Origin: Cervus elaphus
Lineage: Eukaryota > Chordata > Mammalia > Artiodactyla > Cervidae
Length of the DNA stretch: 64,000 nt
Direction: 5' to 3'
Assembly: GCF_910594005.1 (NCBI RefSeq)
Contig: NC_057828.1
Coordinates: 8,506,235 to 8,570,234, forward strand
Shown here: positions 47,000 to 58,734 of the stretch, in pieces
Numbering within the stretch: position 1 is the first letter of the stretch
Layout: every line of letters starts with the position of its first letter
The notes under the pieces: generated by a model
What the model saw: only the letters and a program-made list of their open reading frames with translations
What the model was told of the DNA's origin: nothing
The model's database searches: none
Program-made: the position numbers and the translations under genes

Positions 47000-49900
47000 G
47001 TATGTATGCTTTTCTTAAGTTCAGACTGTAAGGCATTTTATATCAGCATGTGGATTATGAGGCATTCTGTCTAATATTTTAATGAAATTGAAATTTATAA
47101 AACATATTTCCTTTATTGAATAATCTCAAGTTACTTGGTATTATGCTCTGTACTCAAGAGTAAATATCTAATGACCTGGCTCTAAGAAGTGAGTCATTTT
47201 TTGCTACTTCCCCTTTCTGTTTTGGAAATGAAAAATGTACCAATTTCAAAATCTTGAGAGGTCTTACTTATGATGAACTCTGGTACTACTATTTGGAAAG
47301 GGGGATTGTATTTTTAGGAGTGGATAACTAATGGCTGAATTTGAGTAAAATTCTTGTTTTTCTTTTGAAAACAAAACTTTGGCAATCCTTGGGGAGGGAA
47401 GGATGTGGATGTTCATGGACATGGGAGAATACAAGGAGTCAGAATTAATAGTCAAGCAACAAGACACTTGGATGGGGACTCCAGTAAGTGCTTCCTCAAG
47501 GCACATGACATGTCAAGTGAATTGGTTTTTTTTTTTTTTCCTTTTTTTCCCTTCCAACAAAGAGCTATCCAAAACTTCCCCCAGTGAACAATAGCATATT
47601 CATTGCAAACGAGGGAAAAGGACAAATTCTGGGGACTTAATTTATGTAATGATTTTTAATGCCTCTAAGGGATGGAATGCCCTTACTCCTGAGTGCTGCT
47701 TTAAGTTTGATCTGCTTCTTTGTTCATCTTGTCATCCCCCTGTATTCAACATCATACCTCCAGTAGGCCATGGTAAGACTTTATAAGAAAAAAAATTCTC
47801 AACTTTTAGGAATCCATTTTTAAAGTACTCTAGTGGCAGCCTTTCCTTTGAAGGTATGTAGTAGCGCTGGTGTGTGTGTGCGCTCAGTCACGTCCAACTC
47901 TTTGTGATCCCATGGACTGTATCCCGCCAGACTCCTCTGTTCATGGGATTTCCCAGGCAAGAATACTGGAGTGGGTTGCCATTTCCTTCTACAGCAGAGC
48001 TTCCAGAACCAGGGATCGAACCTGAGTTTCCTTCATTGGCAGGTGGATTCTTTAATGCTGCAACACCTGGGAAGCCCATTCAGCTCTTGAATGTAAAGTA
48101 AAAGTGTAAGTCGCTCCAGTCTTGCCCTACTGTTTGTGATCTCATGGACTGTAGCCCGCCAGACTCCTTTGTCCATGGGATTCTCCAGGCAAGAATACTG
48201 GAGTGGGTTGCCATTCCCTTCTCCAGAGGATCTTCCTGACCCAGGGATCAAACCTGGGTCTTCCGCATTGCAGGCAGTTTCTTTACTGTATGAACCATCA
48301 GCTTGTACTCAGAATTAACTTAGCCGAATTAGTAGACCCAGTCACCCTTACAAGAAGGAAAGGATTTCTATATATTAAAACTATGTTTTTTGGGGAACTT
48401 TAATTTATTTAATATCACACTGCTTTAAAATTTTTATGTTATGAAAAAATTTAAACATATACAAAAGACATAAGTATAAAATGAACTCATTTGTGGGACT
48501 CTTGAGGTCATCCAGTGTCTAAGACTCCATGCTTCCAATGCAAGGGGCCTGGGTTTGATCGCTGGTGAGGGAGCTAAATCCCCCAGGCTACAACTAAGAT
48601 CCAGTGCAGCCAAATAATTAATTAAATATTAGGAAAATGAACTCATATGTATTATCAACACATGAGTTTTTTCATCTACAATTCTGCTTTGCATTATTAT
48701 TTTGTAGTAAATATATCATACCATTTTATTTTATCCATCATTTAATTTTTGAGTTGGAAAAATTTATGTTCTCAATTTACAAATGTGACACCTGAAATCT
48801 AAGTGATTTGTTTAGGTTCATAAAACTCACTTGGGATGTCTATGAAAATGGAGAATAACTAGTCCATATTCTCTTCATTAATACTGTTTTTAGGAATGGC
48901 TAGATTAGTTTTGCTTTATACCTGGAGTGTAAAGTTCTCCTTTATACCTAGAGTAAAGCACACCTGTATATTTATCATTTATTCACATTACCAAAGTCAC
49001 ATCCCTCTGTATTCTCCTGTTTTTCCACCTGGGGAGAACAAGAACAACAACAAAAAAAGTAAAAAAATGATGACTAATGTGTGTATCTGACAGGATGAAA
49101 GGGAAGGAAACACTTGCTTTAAACGTGGGCTCAAGAATTTTGAGCAATGCTTAACACAAGAGAATGATGAATGTGCTATTGGTAATTTCCACTTACATTC
49201 TAAATTTCAATAAGTTCTAATGTCGGTTGTAACTCTTGTGCACAATCAAGATGTATCCTCACTTAGGGCAACCCAATCTTTTCTCATCCTGCATTGATAC
49301 GGTTTGGTTCCTGGTACCAGTCCATAATGGGCTTCCCCGGTGGCACTAGTGATAAAGGACCCGCCTACCAATGCAGGAGAAGTAAGAGACGTGAGTTTGA
49401 TACTTGGGTAGGGAAGATCCCCTGGAGAAGGAAATGGCAACCCACTCCAGTATTCTTGCCTGGAGAATGTAATGGACAGAGGAACCTGGGGGCTACAGTC
49501 CATGGGGTTGCAAAGAGTCAGACACCTCTGAAGTGATTTAGCAGCAGCAGTAGCAGCAACCAGTCCATAATAAAAGCTGCAGTTTTGGGAATTCCCTGGT
49601 GGTCCAGTGGTTAGAATTCTGCACTCTCACTCCTGAGGGCCTGGGTTCAATCCCTAGTTGGGGAACTAAGATCCCACAAGCTGTGAGGTGTAGAAAATAA
49701 GTAAATAAACAAAATATGCAGTTTTACTTCTCATTTTCACTCTTATTGGTGAAGCCTGAGGAGGTCTACCCTTTGCTGTGGTGGGTTTCAGCTTTGCCCT
49801 TTCAGCTCTCTGCCTGTTTTCTTGTTTAGTGGGCCACTGTCCTGACCCCTTGCTGGTGACTGATGAGTTCAGTTCCTTGGAGCCTGTCAATGTGAATGAC

Positions 49901-52900
49901 ACTATCATGTTTAAATGCAGTGAGCATTGCATCCTCAAGGGCAGCAATTGGAGCCAGTGCCGAGAAAACCACACCTGGGTGACTCACTTTCCTGTCTGCA
50001 AAAGCAGTAAGTATAAGAGAAAAGAGTGAAAATCCCAAAGACACTGATCAGCAGTGAAAATCTAGACATTTGCCACAAATCCACAGCACTATTCTCTTTC
50101 TTGTATCTGGGGGGAGGGTTTTAGGATCCAGCAGGCAATCAAGAAAGAGCCAAGCCTCAACTCAAGCAATGCATTCTAATGAAATGATTAGCACCCAACA
50201 ATAATCCCCCTGAAGTAGGATTCCTGTGCTAGTAGGTCTAAAACAGGGTAGTTTGGGACATCTGACTATGTTTTTGTAAAATTTCAAGATTAAGCAATAG
50301 CTTTTCTTGAAAGATACACAAAACAGGGAAAAAACCATAATTCATTGCAAAATTACATAAAATAAATTTGAGCATATTTTCTTTGTCAGTACAAGTCATA
50401 GCTCTTAGAGATAATTGGTTGGATGTGTTTAGTGACTTTTTCTTCTGTTTACACAGATATTTAAATAAATGCACACACACATGAACAGACATTTGTTGCT
50501 GTTCAGTCGCTCAGTTGTGTCTGACTCTTTGAGACCCCATGGACTGCAGAACACCAGCCTTCCCTGCCCTTCACCATCTCCCGGAGCTTGCTCAAACTCA
50601 TGTCCATTGAGTCGGTGATGCCATCCAACCCATCTTGTCCTCTGTCATTCCCGTCTCCTCCTGCCTTCAATCTTTCCCCACATCAGGGTCTTTTCAAATG
50701 AGTCAGTTCTTCCTATCAGGTGACCAAAGTATTGGAGTTTCAACTTTAGCATCAGTCCTTCTAATGAATATTCAGGACTGATTTCCTTTAGGATGGACGG
50801 GTTGGATCTCCATGCAGTCCAAGGGACTCTCAAGAGTCTTCTCCAACACCACAGTTCAAAAGCATCAATTCTTTAGCGCTCAACCTTCTTTGTGGTCCAA
50901 CCCTCACGTCCATACTTGACTATTGGAAAAACCATAGCTTTGATTAGATGGACCTTTGTCTGCAGAGTAATATCTCCGCTTTTGAACATGCTGTCTCAAG
51001 GAGCAAGTGTCTTCTAATTTCATGGCTGCAGTCACCATCTGAAGTGATTTTGGAGCCTAAGAAAATTAAGTCTGTCACTGTTTCCATTGTTTCCCCATCT
51101 ATTTGCCATGAAGTGATGGAACCGGATGCCATGATTTTTGTTTCTTGAATGTTGAGTTTTAAGCCAGCTTTTTCACTCTCCTCTTTCACTTTCATCAAGA
51201 GGCTCTTCAGTTCTCTTTCTGTCATAAGGGTGGTGTCATCTGCATATCTGAGGTTATTGATATTTCTCCCAGCAACCGTAATAGCCAGCTTGTGCTTCAT
51301 CCAGCCCGGCATTTCTTATGATGTACTCTGCATATAAGTTAAATAAGCAGGGTGGCAGCCTTGACATACTCCTTTCCCAATTTGGAACCAGTCTGTTGTT
51401 CCATGTCTGGTTCCAACTGTTGCTTCTTGACCTACGTTGTACAGGTTTCTCAGGAGGTTGGTAAGGTGGCTTGGTATTCCCATCTGTTTAAGAATTTTCC
51501 AGTTTGTTGTGATCCACATAGTCAAAGGCTTTAGCATAGTCAATGAAGAAGAAGTAGGTGTTTTCTGGAACTCTCTTGCTTGGAATCTATGCAATCTTTC
51601 ATGGAATCTATGATTCTATGGATGTTGACAATTTGATTTCTGGTTTCTCTACCTGTTCAAAATCCAGATTGAACATATGGAAGTTCTCTATTCATGTATT
51701 GTTGAAGCCTAGCTTGAATAATTTTGAGCATTACCTTGCTGGCATGTGAAATGAGTGCAACTGTGTGGTAGTTTGAACATTCTTTGGCATTGCCCTTCTT
51801 TGGGCTTGAAATGAAAACTGACCTTTTCCAGTCTTGTGGCCACTGCTGAGTTTTCCAAATTTGCTGGCATACTGAGTGCAGCACTTTCACAGCGTCGTCT
51901 TTCAGAGTTTGAAATAGCTCAACTGGAATTCCTTCAACTCCGCTAGTTTTGTTCGTAGTGATGCTTTCTAAGACCCACTTGACTTCACATTCCAGGATGT
52001 CTGGATCTAGGTGATCACACCATCATGATTATCTGAGTCATGAAGATATAGTTCATGAAGATATAGTTTTTGTATAGTTCTTCTTTGTTTTCTAGCCACT
52101 TTTTCTTAATATCTTTTGCTTCTTTTAGGTCCATACCATTTCTGTCCTTTATTTTGCCCATCTTTGCATGAAGTGTTCCCTTGGTATCTCTAATTTTCTT
52201 GAAGAGATCTCTAGTCTTTCCCATTCTGTTGTTTTCCTCTATTTCTTTGCTTTGATCACTGAGGAAGGCTTTCTTATCTCTTCTTGCTGTTCTTTGGAAC
52301 TCTGCATTCAGATGGGTGTGTCTTTCCTTTTTTCCTTTGCCTTTCACTTCTCTTCTTTTCTCAGCTGTTTGTAAGGCCTCCTCAGACAACCATTTTGCCT
52401 TCTTGAATTTCTTTTTCTTGGGGATGGTTTTTATCACTGCATCTTGTACAGTGTTACAAACTACATATTTACCTACAACGATGGTATTTGGCTATATATA
52501 TTTTTGAAATAGCTTTATTTTTTCATATAACAGTATATGTGGGAACTTTTTCAGATCAGTATGTAAAGCTCTGTCTCCTACTTTTTAACTGTATGTCATT
52601 ATGCCATCTCTCATATTGATGAACATTTATCTTATTTCTATAGTTTTGCTTTACAGTGATGAAATGAATGTATATATGTGTGTGTATGTGTGTGTGTGTG
52701 TGTGTGAGTGTGTATACACATACAACTTTATGCTATTATTTCTACAGGATAGACTCCTAGAGTGATTGGTGAGTCACATGATATCATCATTTGCTAAATA
52801 TATGTAAAAAATCCAAGTAATTCTATTATTTACTAAAAACTTTATTCTTGGTTACAAAATAAATATTGAAAAATCAACAGTTTCACTTTCTGGTAATAAC

Positions 52901-55900
52901 TATTAGATAAATATTGAAATATTTCATTATATTTAGAATAATTTAATAAATTATTCCATGTAAAAATAATTCCATTCATGAGACCTATATGAAAATTTAC
53001 CAAAGAGCAGAAAAGAAGGTATGAATGAAAGAAAAGATCCCAGACACACAGACTCAGTATTACAATGCAATCCTAACCAGAATTTTCAATTTAAAAATAA
53101 GAAGCAAAAAATTAATTTAGAAATCTCATTTGGAATGGTACATATCCGACACGGCAAACTTTAATTCTTTATTTCAATACTTCATGTTTTAGAGCAGTTT
53201 TAGGTTTCTAATAAAGTTGAGAGGAAGATCCAGAGATTTCCCCTGCTGCTCCCACATCCACACATGCACAGCTTCCCACCCATTATCAACATCACTCACA
53301 GAGTGGTGCATGTGTGGTAACTGACACATCATTATCACTCAAAGTCCATAGTTTACCTAAGAGTTCACTGTCGGTATTATACATTCAATGGATTTGGACC
53401 AATGTATAATAACACATGTACATCATTATAACCTCATGTGGAGTAGTCTCACCACCCTAAAAATCTTCTGTGCTCTGCTTATTTATCACTTTACTCCCCC
53501 ACCCTTCTCAACCACTGATCTTTTGTTGCTTCTGCATTTTTGCCTTTTTCAGAATGTCCTATAGTTAGAATCATACATTTGTAGCCTTTTCAGATTGGCT
53601 TCTTTCACTTAGTAACATCCATAAAGTTTCCTCCATGTTTTTCATGGCTGATAGCTCATTTCTTTTTAGTGCTGAATAATATTTCTGGATGTACCACTGT
53701 TTATTTATCCATTCATTTTCTGAAGGACATTTTGGTTTCTTCCAAGTTTGGGCAATTATGAATAAAGCTGCTAAAAATATCCATGTGAAGGTTTTTGTAT
53801 GGATGTAAGTTTTCACCTCCTTTGGGAGTTGGATTGTATGATTGATCAGCATACATTTAGTTTTTTGAGAAACCACCAAAATATCTTCCAAAGTGACTCT
53901 ACCATTTTGCATTCCTGTCAGCAATGTATGAAAGATACTGTTGCTCCAAATCCTTCCTAGCATTCGATGTTGTCAATGCTCCAGAATCTGACCATTCTAA
54001 TAGATGTGCAATGGTGTCTTGTTTTAATTTATATTTCCCTGACATATGATGTAAAGTATCTTTTCATATGCCATCTGTACATCTTTGGTGAGGTGTCCAT
54101 TCAGAACACTGCTGTTCCTCAGTCAACTCATTGCAATTCTTCTTTCTTTCTTCCACATAACTTTGAACTCAGGTTTTGATCTTTTGAAAATTATGTATTA
54201 ATAGCTCAAGCAATACACCTCTGTTGTAGAAAAATATAGAAGATAAAAGAAGAAAATATTTAATTACCTACAGATCTACCACTCTAGAATAACAGAGTAC
54301 TTTGGTATATAATTTTCAGACTTTGTTTTCTATTCATATATGTTGGTGTAATTTTTACAAAAATAGTATTATATTACACATGCTCTTTTATGCTTTGGTG
54401 TTTTAGTTATCTTTATGTTTCAAAGACCTTTATTTTTCAATAAACATATCTACATAATTACTATTAATTTAGCCATTAATCTTGATCAACATGTTTAGAC
54501 TCATGTAACCTCAGAAGTGAAAGGGACGTTGGTGATAATATTATTTAGCCTGCTCATCTTATAGATTACATAGGAGGAAGCCGAGAAAGATGAAAAGGCT
54601 TGTTTCATGCTGTGTGGTTAGTGGAAGGGCCAAAAACAAAGCTCATGACATCTAGTACCTTGCCCACCTCTCTCTCCACAATTTTATAGACTCACCCTCT
54701 TTCCTCCCAGTTCTGTTCTTCTTTTTTTCTGAAGCTCTCATATGGTACAACTGTCACACAGGGGCAGTCAGTCTCCATCTGAGCTCACTCTATTTATCTA
54801 CTGTTTCAAAAGTTCTTCCATCTCTACCTATAGTCTAATTTTTCTCTTCTTGTCCACTGACAGTTAGCATCTCTACAACTTAACTTTTCTTTTCTCAAAT
54901 CCTGCCAGTCAGAAAGTACTTTCAGATCACTAATGACCCAGAGAATGAGTCAGGGTGGGGAGTCTTTCCCACGGGTAAGTATAATTTCGACCAGAACGAA
55001 ATAAATGGAGAACATGTCTGAGGTCCCACATGGGCTGCTCTGAAGCTGGCGGGTGCTGGCCTAGACCATTGCACTGCAGTGGCTGGTGTTGTCCTCTGAG
55101 CATTATTCCAGGAATGCTTCACAACTGTCATCCTTATAATCCTGTCTATCAGGAGACTGTGGCCCTCCTGAGACTCCAACTCATGGCTATTTTGAAGGAA
55201 GAGATTTCAAGTCAGGATCTGCCATCACTTATTACTGTGAAGCAAGGTACGTGTACTGCAGAATTTTAAATATAAGACTTTGCCCATTGACTGGTAGCCT
55301 TGCTTCAGAAATGCCCCAGTCTGTCTCAACCTTGTCTGCTGATTACCAAGCACATTCTGATTTTGAGAGCTGCTTTACCCACTGCCAGGTCTCCCCAAGT
55401 TCTAGAAGACAGCCTAACTCTCCTATTTATCCTAATTTATGTATCACTTTCTTTTCTCTTAGCTAAGACAAAATGGAATGTTTAAAATGTATGTTTTTCT
55501 AAAGAATAGCAGAACAAAAAACTAAACAACCCCTTCCCCCAGAATATATGAAAGTATAGAAATAGAATTATTTAGATCCTTGCTGTTAGTGTTTAATCTC
55601 TAAGTCATGTCCAACACTTCATGACCCCATGGACTGTAGACCACCAGGCTCTTTTCTCCACGGGACTTCCCAGGCAGGAATATTGGAGTGGGTTGCCATT
55701 TCCTGCTCCAGGGGATCTTCCTGGACCAAGGATTGAACTCGTGTCTCCTGCATTGACAGGCGGATTCTTTACCACTGAGCTACCAGAGAAGCCCATAGGT
55801 CCTTAGGACATCATAATTAAAGTCTAACCTTAAAACTTAGACTGCCTGGTCACGCCCTTAATGATCTCCTAGGCTTTTCTTTTTCTGGCCTCAATCTTAA

Positions 55901-57598
55901 CCCAGAGTCATGAGGCCTCACAAGCATTTCTATCTCTGGTGGATTTTGCCATCAACTCTACTGTTTTTCTGGTTGAAAGCTGAGTCTCCTTTTAAGCCAG
56001 TTCACCAAGATTTATTTGAAGGCTGTCTCTAGCTTTCTACTGCTTTTTGGAGTATAGATGACAGTTGATTTTAAAAATTACTGAATGATGAAGTTTCTTC
56101 CCTTACCCTCCCCACCCCAAACTGTGTGCTTAAAAACACATATTTAGAATTTTTCATTTCTCCATATCTTACACGCTGATATATTTCTTGGGTCCTCTCC
56201 ATCCCCAGGAGAGTGGTTTTACTTTACAATTGCTGTGTAATACTGAGATAACTTAAGAATGCATTAGAGCTCTGGGGCAGGAAAGTAGATTTTAGTATTT
56301 CTATTTCACAAGTGTGAATTACTATTACATAAAACCAACTTTAGTTGCCCAGTTCAAGAAATGGAAGGGTAAAAGCTGTTTCCATTTCACCTTGTGTCCA
56401 GGTACCGCCTGGTGGGCACACAGCACCAACAGTGTATCGATGGGGAGTGGACCAGTACCCCTCCCATCTGTGAGTTGATCCAAGAAGCTCCCAAACCAGC
56501 TGAGTTAGAGTTGGAGAAGGCATTTGTAAGTAGTGGCTCTTTTCTGTCTTATTCACATTGGTGTCTCCAGGGTTCATTTGCAGTGCCTTTGAATGGGCTG
56601 ATCTTGGCCTGTTTGTAGAGTGGGACTCATAAACTATTAACTCATAATTTTGTGTATGAGTCCCCATTCTCCACCATCACCATGAATGTCTCATGAAGCT
56701 CTGTTGGTAAGAGTTGTTGTCTCATGTGCTTTAAAGAGCAAGATACATAATTTCATGTCTTAGGTTTGGAAGTATTGCTATGAAAAGTCTCTAAAATTTT
56801 TCCAGACTTTAAGAAAAATCACAAAAACACTGAAAGATCTGTTTTCATTGAGACGCCTCTCTTTCTGTTGTTGTTGGTTAGTTGTCAAGTCACATCCAAC
56901 TCTTTGAGACCCCACGGACTATGTAGCCCACTAAGGTCCTCAGTCCATGGGATTTCCCAGACAATAATACTGGAGTTGGTTGCCATTTCCTTCTCCAGGG
57001 GATCTTTTCAACCCAGGGATCAAACTGACATCTCTTGTGTTTCCCACTGGCAGGTGAATTCTTTACCACTGAGCCACCAGGGAAGCCCATCTCCTCTCTT
57101 AGTCTATATTTATTACTGGGATGATGAGTAAACTTAAATCTCTAAATTTTATTTTCTGAAAATAAAAAATGACCCTAAGGGCAGACAGTGGTACCTTCCC
57201 CCAAGGCGCACCTAATTACAAGGTTTTATATATATCTCTGTGTCCCTGTGGGAGGAGAGTGACACTTGGCAGCATCGTGGAAGGGGCTTAGGCAGTCCAC
57301 AGCCATCCTGAAAATTTAGATGATTCAGCATATTGAAGACCCAGATTCCCACTGAAGCCTTCATTTGGGACCTAAACACCAGTCATTAGCTTCTGAGGGT
57401 AACACTGGGTCTCACTTCTTAAACTGTAACTTAAAAAAGGTATTTTTTCTTCAGCTTGCCTTTCAGGAGAGTAAGGAACTTTGCAAAGCCATAAAGAAAT
57501 TTACACAAAGATTAAAGAAAAGTGATTTAACAATGGAGAAAGTAAAATATTTTCTGGAAAGAAAGAAGGCCAAGTTGAAGGCAAAAATGTTGCCCTGA
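46942..57598 (+). CDS. C4BPB: C4BPB, C4b-binding protein beta chain, two-CCP ruminant form (gene-level)
   Basis: Exons 46942-46999, 49830-50006, 55153-55246, 56402-56525 and 57455-57598 give 198 aa with all phases closing. The product is the secreted beta chain that joins the alpha-chain bundle of C4b-binding protein, a fluid-phase complement inhibitor. Order: signal peptide (1 to about 17), CCP domain equivalent to human CCP2 (23-76), CCP3 (81-133), and a helical tail for chain assembly (about 136-198). Human beta chains have three CCPs, and the first binds protein S. Bovine C4BP is known to lack it, and here its exon is a fossil (about 47563-47700). Odd points: five cysteines in the first CCP, and only one cysteine (Cys161) in the tail where human has two. 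Sequons at Asn42, Asn59 and Asn66. Confidence 0.94.
47563..47700 (+). pseudogene. C4BPB: fossil C4BPB CCP1 exon
   Basis: Lies in intron 1 between the signal exon and the CCP2 exon, exactly where the human CCP1 exon sits. A shifted frame from 47575 reads LPPVNNSIFIANEGKGQILG followed by T and a TAA at 47638-47640. This closely matches human LPPVDNSIFVAKEVEGQILG. Further on, NASKGW and a PEC segment recall the human exon end (NASKEW, TEC). Lesions: about 2 bases lost near the first cysteine, so the spliced frame meets TAG at 47592-47594; the in-frame TAA; a deletion of roughly 15 codons before NAS; and TTAAGT where a GTAAGT donor is expected (47701). Confidence 0.85.
47868..48080 (-). mobile_element. 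Bov-tA SINE (antisense)
   Basis: GCTCAGTCACGTCCAACTC through AACACCTGGGAAGCCC. Confidence 0.88.
48096..48305 (-). mobile_element. second Bov-tA SINE (antisense), adjacent
   Basis: AAGTCGCTCCAGTCTTGCCC through GCAGGCAGTTTCTTTACTG. Close head-to-tail neighbour of the previous copy. Confidence 0.85.
48505..48628 (+). mobile_element. CHR-type SINE (sense)
   Basis: CCAGTGTCTAAGACTCCATG, GGGTTTGATCGCTGGTGAGG and CAACTAAGATCCAGTGCAGC followed by CAAATAATTAATTAAAT. Confidence 0.7.
48630..49310 (+). other. C4BPB intron DNA, nothing recognised
   Basis: AT-rich, with no CCP-like or other coding signal and no repeat I can name. Confidence 0.5.
49329..49558 (+). mobile_element. Bov-tA SINE with 13-bp target duplication
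   Basis: GGGCTTCCCCGGTGGCACTA through AGCAGCAGCAGTAGCAGCA. ACCAGTCCATAAT occurs perfectly at 49316-49328 and 49559-49571. About 260 bases upstream of the CCP2 exon. Confidence 0.93.
49590..49712 (+). mobile_element. CHR-2-type SINE (sense)
   Basis: GGGAATTCCCTGGTGGTCCA through ACTAAGATCCCACAAGCTGT with an A-rich tail. Lies about 120 bases before the C4BPB CCP2 exon. Confidence 0.85.
49830..50006 (+). CDS. C4BPB: C4BPB CCP2-equivalent exon
   Basis: Residues 20-78. Acceptor TTCTTGTTTAG, donor AAAAGCA before GTAAGT. The CCP cysteines are 23, 49, 63 and 76. A fifth, Cys53 in SEHCILKGS, replaces the tyrosine of human DHYILKGS. Ends FPVCKS like the family. Confidence 0.94.
50007..50485 (+). other. 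C4BPB intron DNA, nothing recognised
   Basis: Unassigned sequence between the CCP2 exon and the BovB element. Confidence 0.5.
50488..52440 (-). mobile_element. BovB LINE, 5'-truncated (antisense)
   Basis: Minus frames 50944-51312 (NNLRYADDTTLMTERE, the YADD catalytic motif of reverse transcriptase), 51316-51594, 51657-51890 and 52015-52437 read as BovB. The 3' end at about 50488 is the Bov-A-like GTCGCTCAGTTGTGTCTGAC. Stops and shifts break it into pieces. Sits in the second C4BPB intron. Confidence 0.9.
52441..53150. other. C4BPB intron DNA with (TG)n
   Basis: AT-rich. A TATG/(TG)n microsatellite at about 52670-52712. No gene. Confidence 0.6.
53170..54165 (-). mobile_element. older L1 fragment (ORF2 end and 3'UTR, antisense)
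   Basis: TGCTGAATAATATTTCTGG, CATTTTGGTTTCTTCCAAG, AATAAAGCTGCTAAAAATAT and TTCCAAAGTGACTCTACCA are the antisense L1 3' signature found across mammals, well diverged. Confidence 0.75.
54166..55152 (+). other. C4BPB intron DNA, weak MIR-like patch
   Basis: Mostly unassigned. About 54560-54665 (GGAGGAAGCCGAGAAAGATG, GTGTGGTTAGTGGAAGGGCC) resembles a sense MIR. Confidence 0.35.
55153..55246 (+). CDS. C4BPB: C4BPB CCP3 exon, first half
   Basis: Residues 79-109 (DCGPPETPTHGYFEGRDF...). Acceptor TGTCTATCAG, donor GAAGCAAG before GTACGT. CCP cysteines 81 and 107. The split of one CCP over two exons is as in human. Confidence 0.94.
55247..56401 (+). other. C4BPB intron between the CCP3 half-exons
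   Basis: Contains a Bov-tA at 55590-55796. Otherwise unassigned. Confidence 0.6.
55590..55796 (-). mobile_element. Bov-tA SINE (antisense)
   Basis: TAAGTCATGTCCAACACTTC through GAGCTACCAGAGAAGCCC. Confidence 0.88.
56402..56525 (+). CDS. C4BPB: C4BPB CCP3 exon, second half, and tail start
   Basis: Residues 110-151: YRLVGTQHQQCIDGEW, cysteines 121 and 133, then LIQEAPKPAELELEKAF. Acceptor CTTGTGTCCAG, donor GCATTT before GTAAGT. Human has a cysteine in the matching tail segment (PKPECEKA); here it is absent. Confidence 0.94.
56868..57090 (-). mobile_element. Bov-tA SINE (antisense)
   Basis: GTTAGTTGTCAAGTCACATC through GAGCCACCAGGGAAGCCC. Confidence 0.88.
57455..57598 (+). CDS. C4BPB: C4BPB last coding exon (oligomerisation tail)
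   Basis: Residues 152-198 (LAFQESKELCKAIKKFTQRL...), a charged helical segment with one cysteine (Cys161). Acceptor TTTTTTCTTCAG. Stop TGA at 57596-57598. Confidence 0.94.
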   Translation, partial: LAFQESKELCKAIKKFTQRLKKSDLTMEKVKYFLERKKAKLKAKMLP

Positions 57599-57639
57599 CA
57601 TTGTAGCTGAGCAGACTGGGTAATAGAAATACTCCCATG

Positions 57640-57645
57640 AATAAA
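57640..57645 (+). terminator. C4BPB: C4BPB poly(A) signal
   Basis: AATAAA 42 bases after the stop. A short 3'UTR is typical for this gene. Confidence 0.8.
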
Positions 57646-57737
57646 ATTTTCTCTTGGTTCTGAAATTGGTTTCAGATTTTTCTCTCTTTGGACTGAAATG
57701 CAAATTCATAGTAACCAGCTGCAGTTGTATAATACAC

Positions 57738-57760
57738 TGTGTGTGTGTGTGTGTGTGCAC
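57738..57760 (+). repeat. (GT)n microsatellite
   Basis: About ten GT units. Confidence 0.9.
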
Positions 57761-57847
57761 GTATGTGTGTGGAAGGTAGAATGACCAAGTGTGGTGGTTG
57801 TTTAAGACCAGAATTAGCAATGTATTAATGGGATGTAAAGCCACAAG

Positions 57848-58075
57848 GCTTCCCTGGTGGCTCATATGGTAAAGAATCTGCCTGTAATGTAGGAGACCTG
57901 GGTTTGATCCCTGGGTCGGGAAGATCCCTTGGAGAAGGGAATGGCTACCCACTCCAGTATTTTTGCCTGGAGAATTCCATGGACAGAGAATACCATGGGC
58001 AGAGGAGCCTGGCAGGCTACAGTCCTTGGGATTGCAGAGTTGGACACGACTGAGTGACTGACACTTTCACTTCAA
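57848..58075 (+). mobile_element. Bov-tA SINE (sense)
   Basis: GGCTTCCCTGGTGGCTCATA through CACGACTGAGTGACTGACAC, with a small internal duplication around GACAGAGAATACCATGGGC. Confidence 0.9.
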
Positions 58076-58146
58076 AGAAGAGGGAAGGGTTTAATTTTCT
58101 GTCTAAAAGAGGATGGGAAGCTTAGATCACAGCTAAGGTATAAGGT

Positions 58147-58267
58147 ATTTATTTTTTTGGCTGCACTGCATAACTTGTGGGATCTTAGTTCCTTGAATAA
58201 GAGTTGAACCCTGGCCCTCCACAATGGAAGCGTGGAGTCCTAACTGCTGAACTGCTAGGGAATTCCC
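58147..58267 (-). mobile_element. CHR-2-type SINE (antisense)
   Basis: TTTTTTTGGCTGCACTGCAT, GAAGCGTGGAGTCCTAAC and GCTAGGGAATTCCC. Confidence 0.85.
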
Positions 58268-58734
58268 ACCTCATGTTTCAATATGAAAGGCAAATGATGA
58301 GGCAAAAATTAACCTCAAATTAACCAAAACTTATGAGGCAAAAATTAATGTCTTATTTTCAGAAAATAGGTTCAGCATAGTTATATCTTATCAAAACAAA
58401 AGAATTAGAACCCAAACTCTTGCCTGGGTCTCCCCAACATCCTGTTTATAAAACCAGGCTTCCAAATTTTCTGCAGTAACATTGCTTACTGCCTTTTGGA
58501 TGAAACTTAGATGTATATGGTCAATTTGAGATGCTGCAAAACATATGAAAATATTATTCTTTTTTCAGAGGGTGGAAGAAATAGGAATCCTAAGGTTTTC
58601 TTGCCAACATTTTATACTGATCTGGTATGACCAGCTTTTTCCATCTCTCACTCTGATCTCTGTAGGAAACATGTAGGAACTCTGGTTAGGATACAAACAA
58701 AATACAGAAGAGAGTTGGTAACCACTAGTTTGTT

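Noticed and set aside
47379..47594. 71-aa plus frame as a C4BPB exon.
   Set aside because: It reads in a frame unrelated to the CCP1 homology and has no CCP cysteine pattern.
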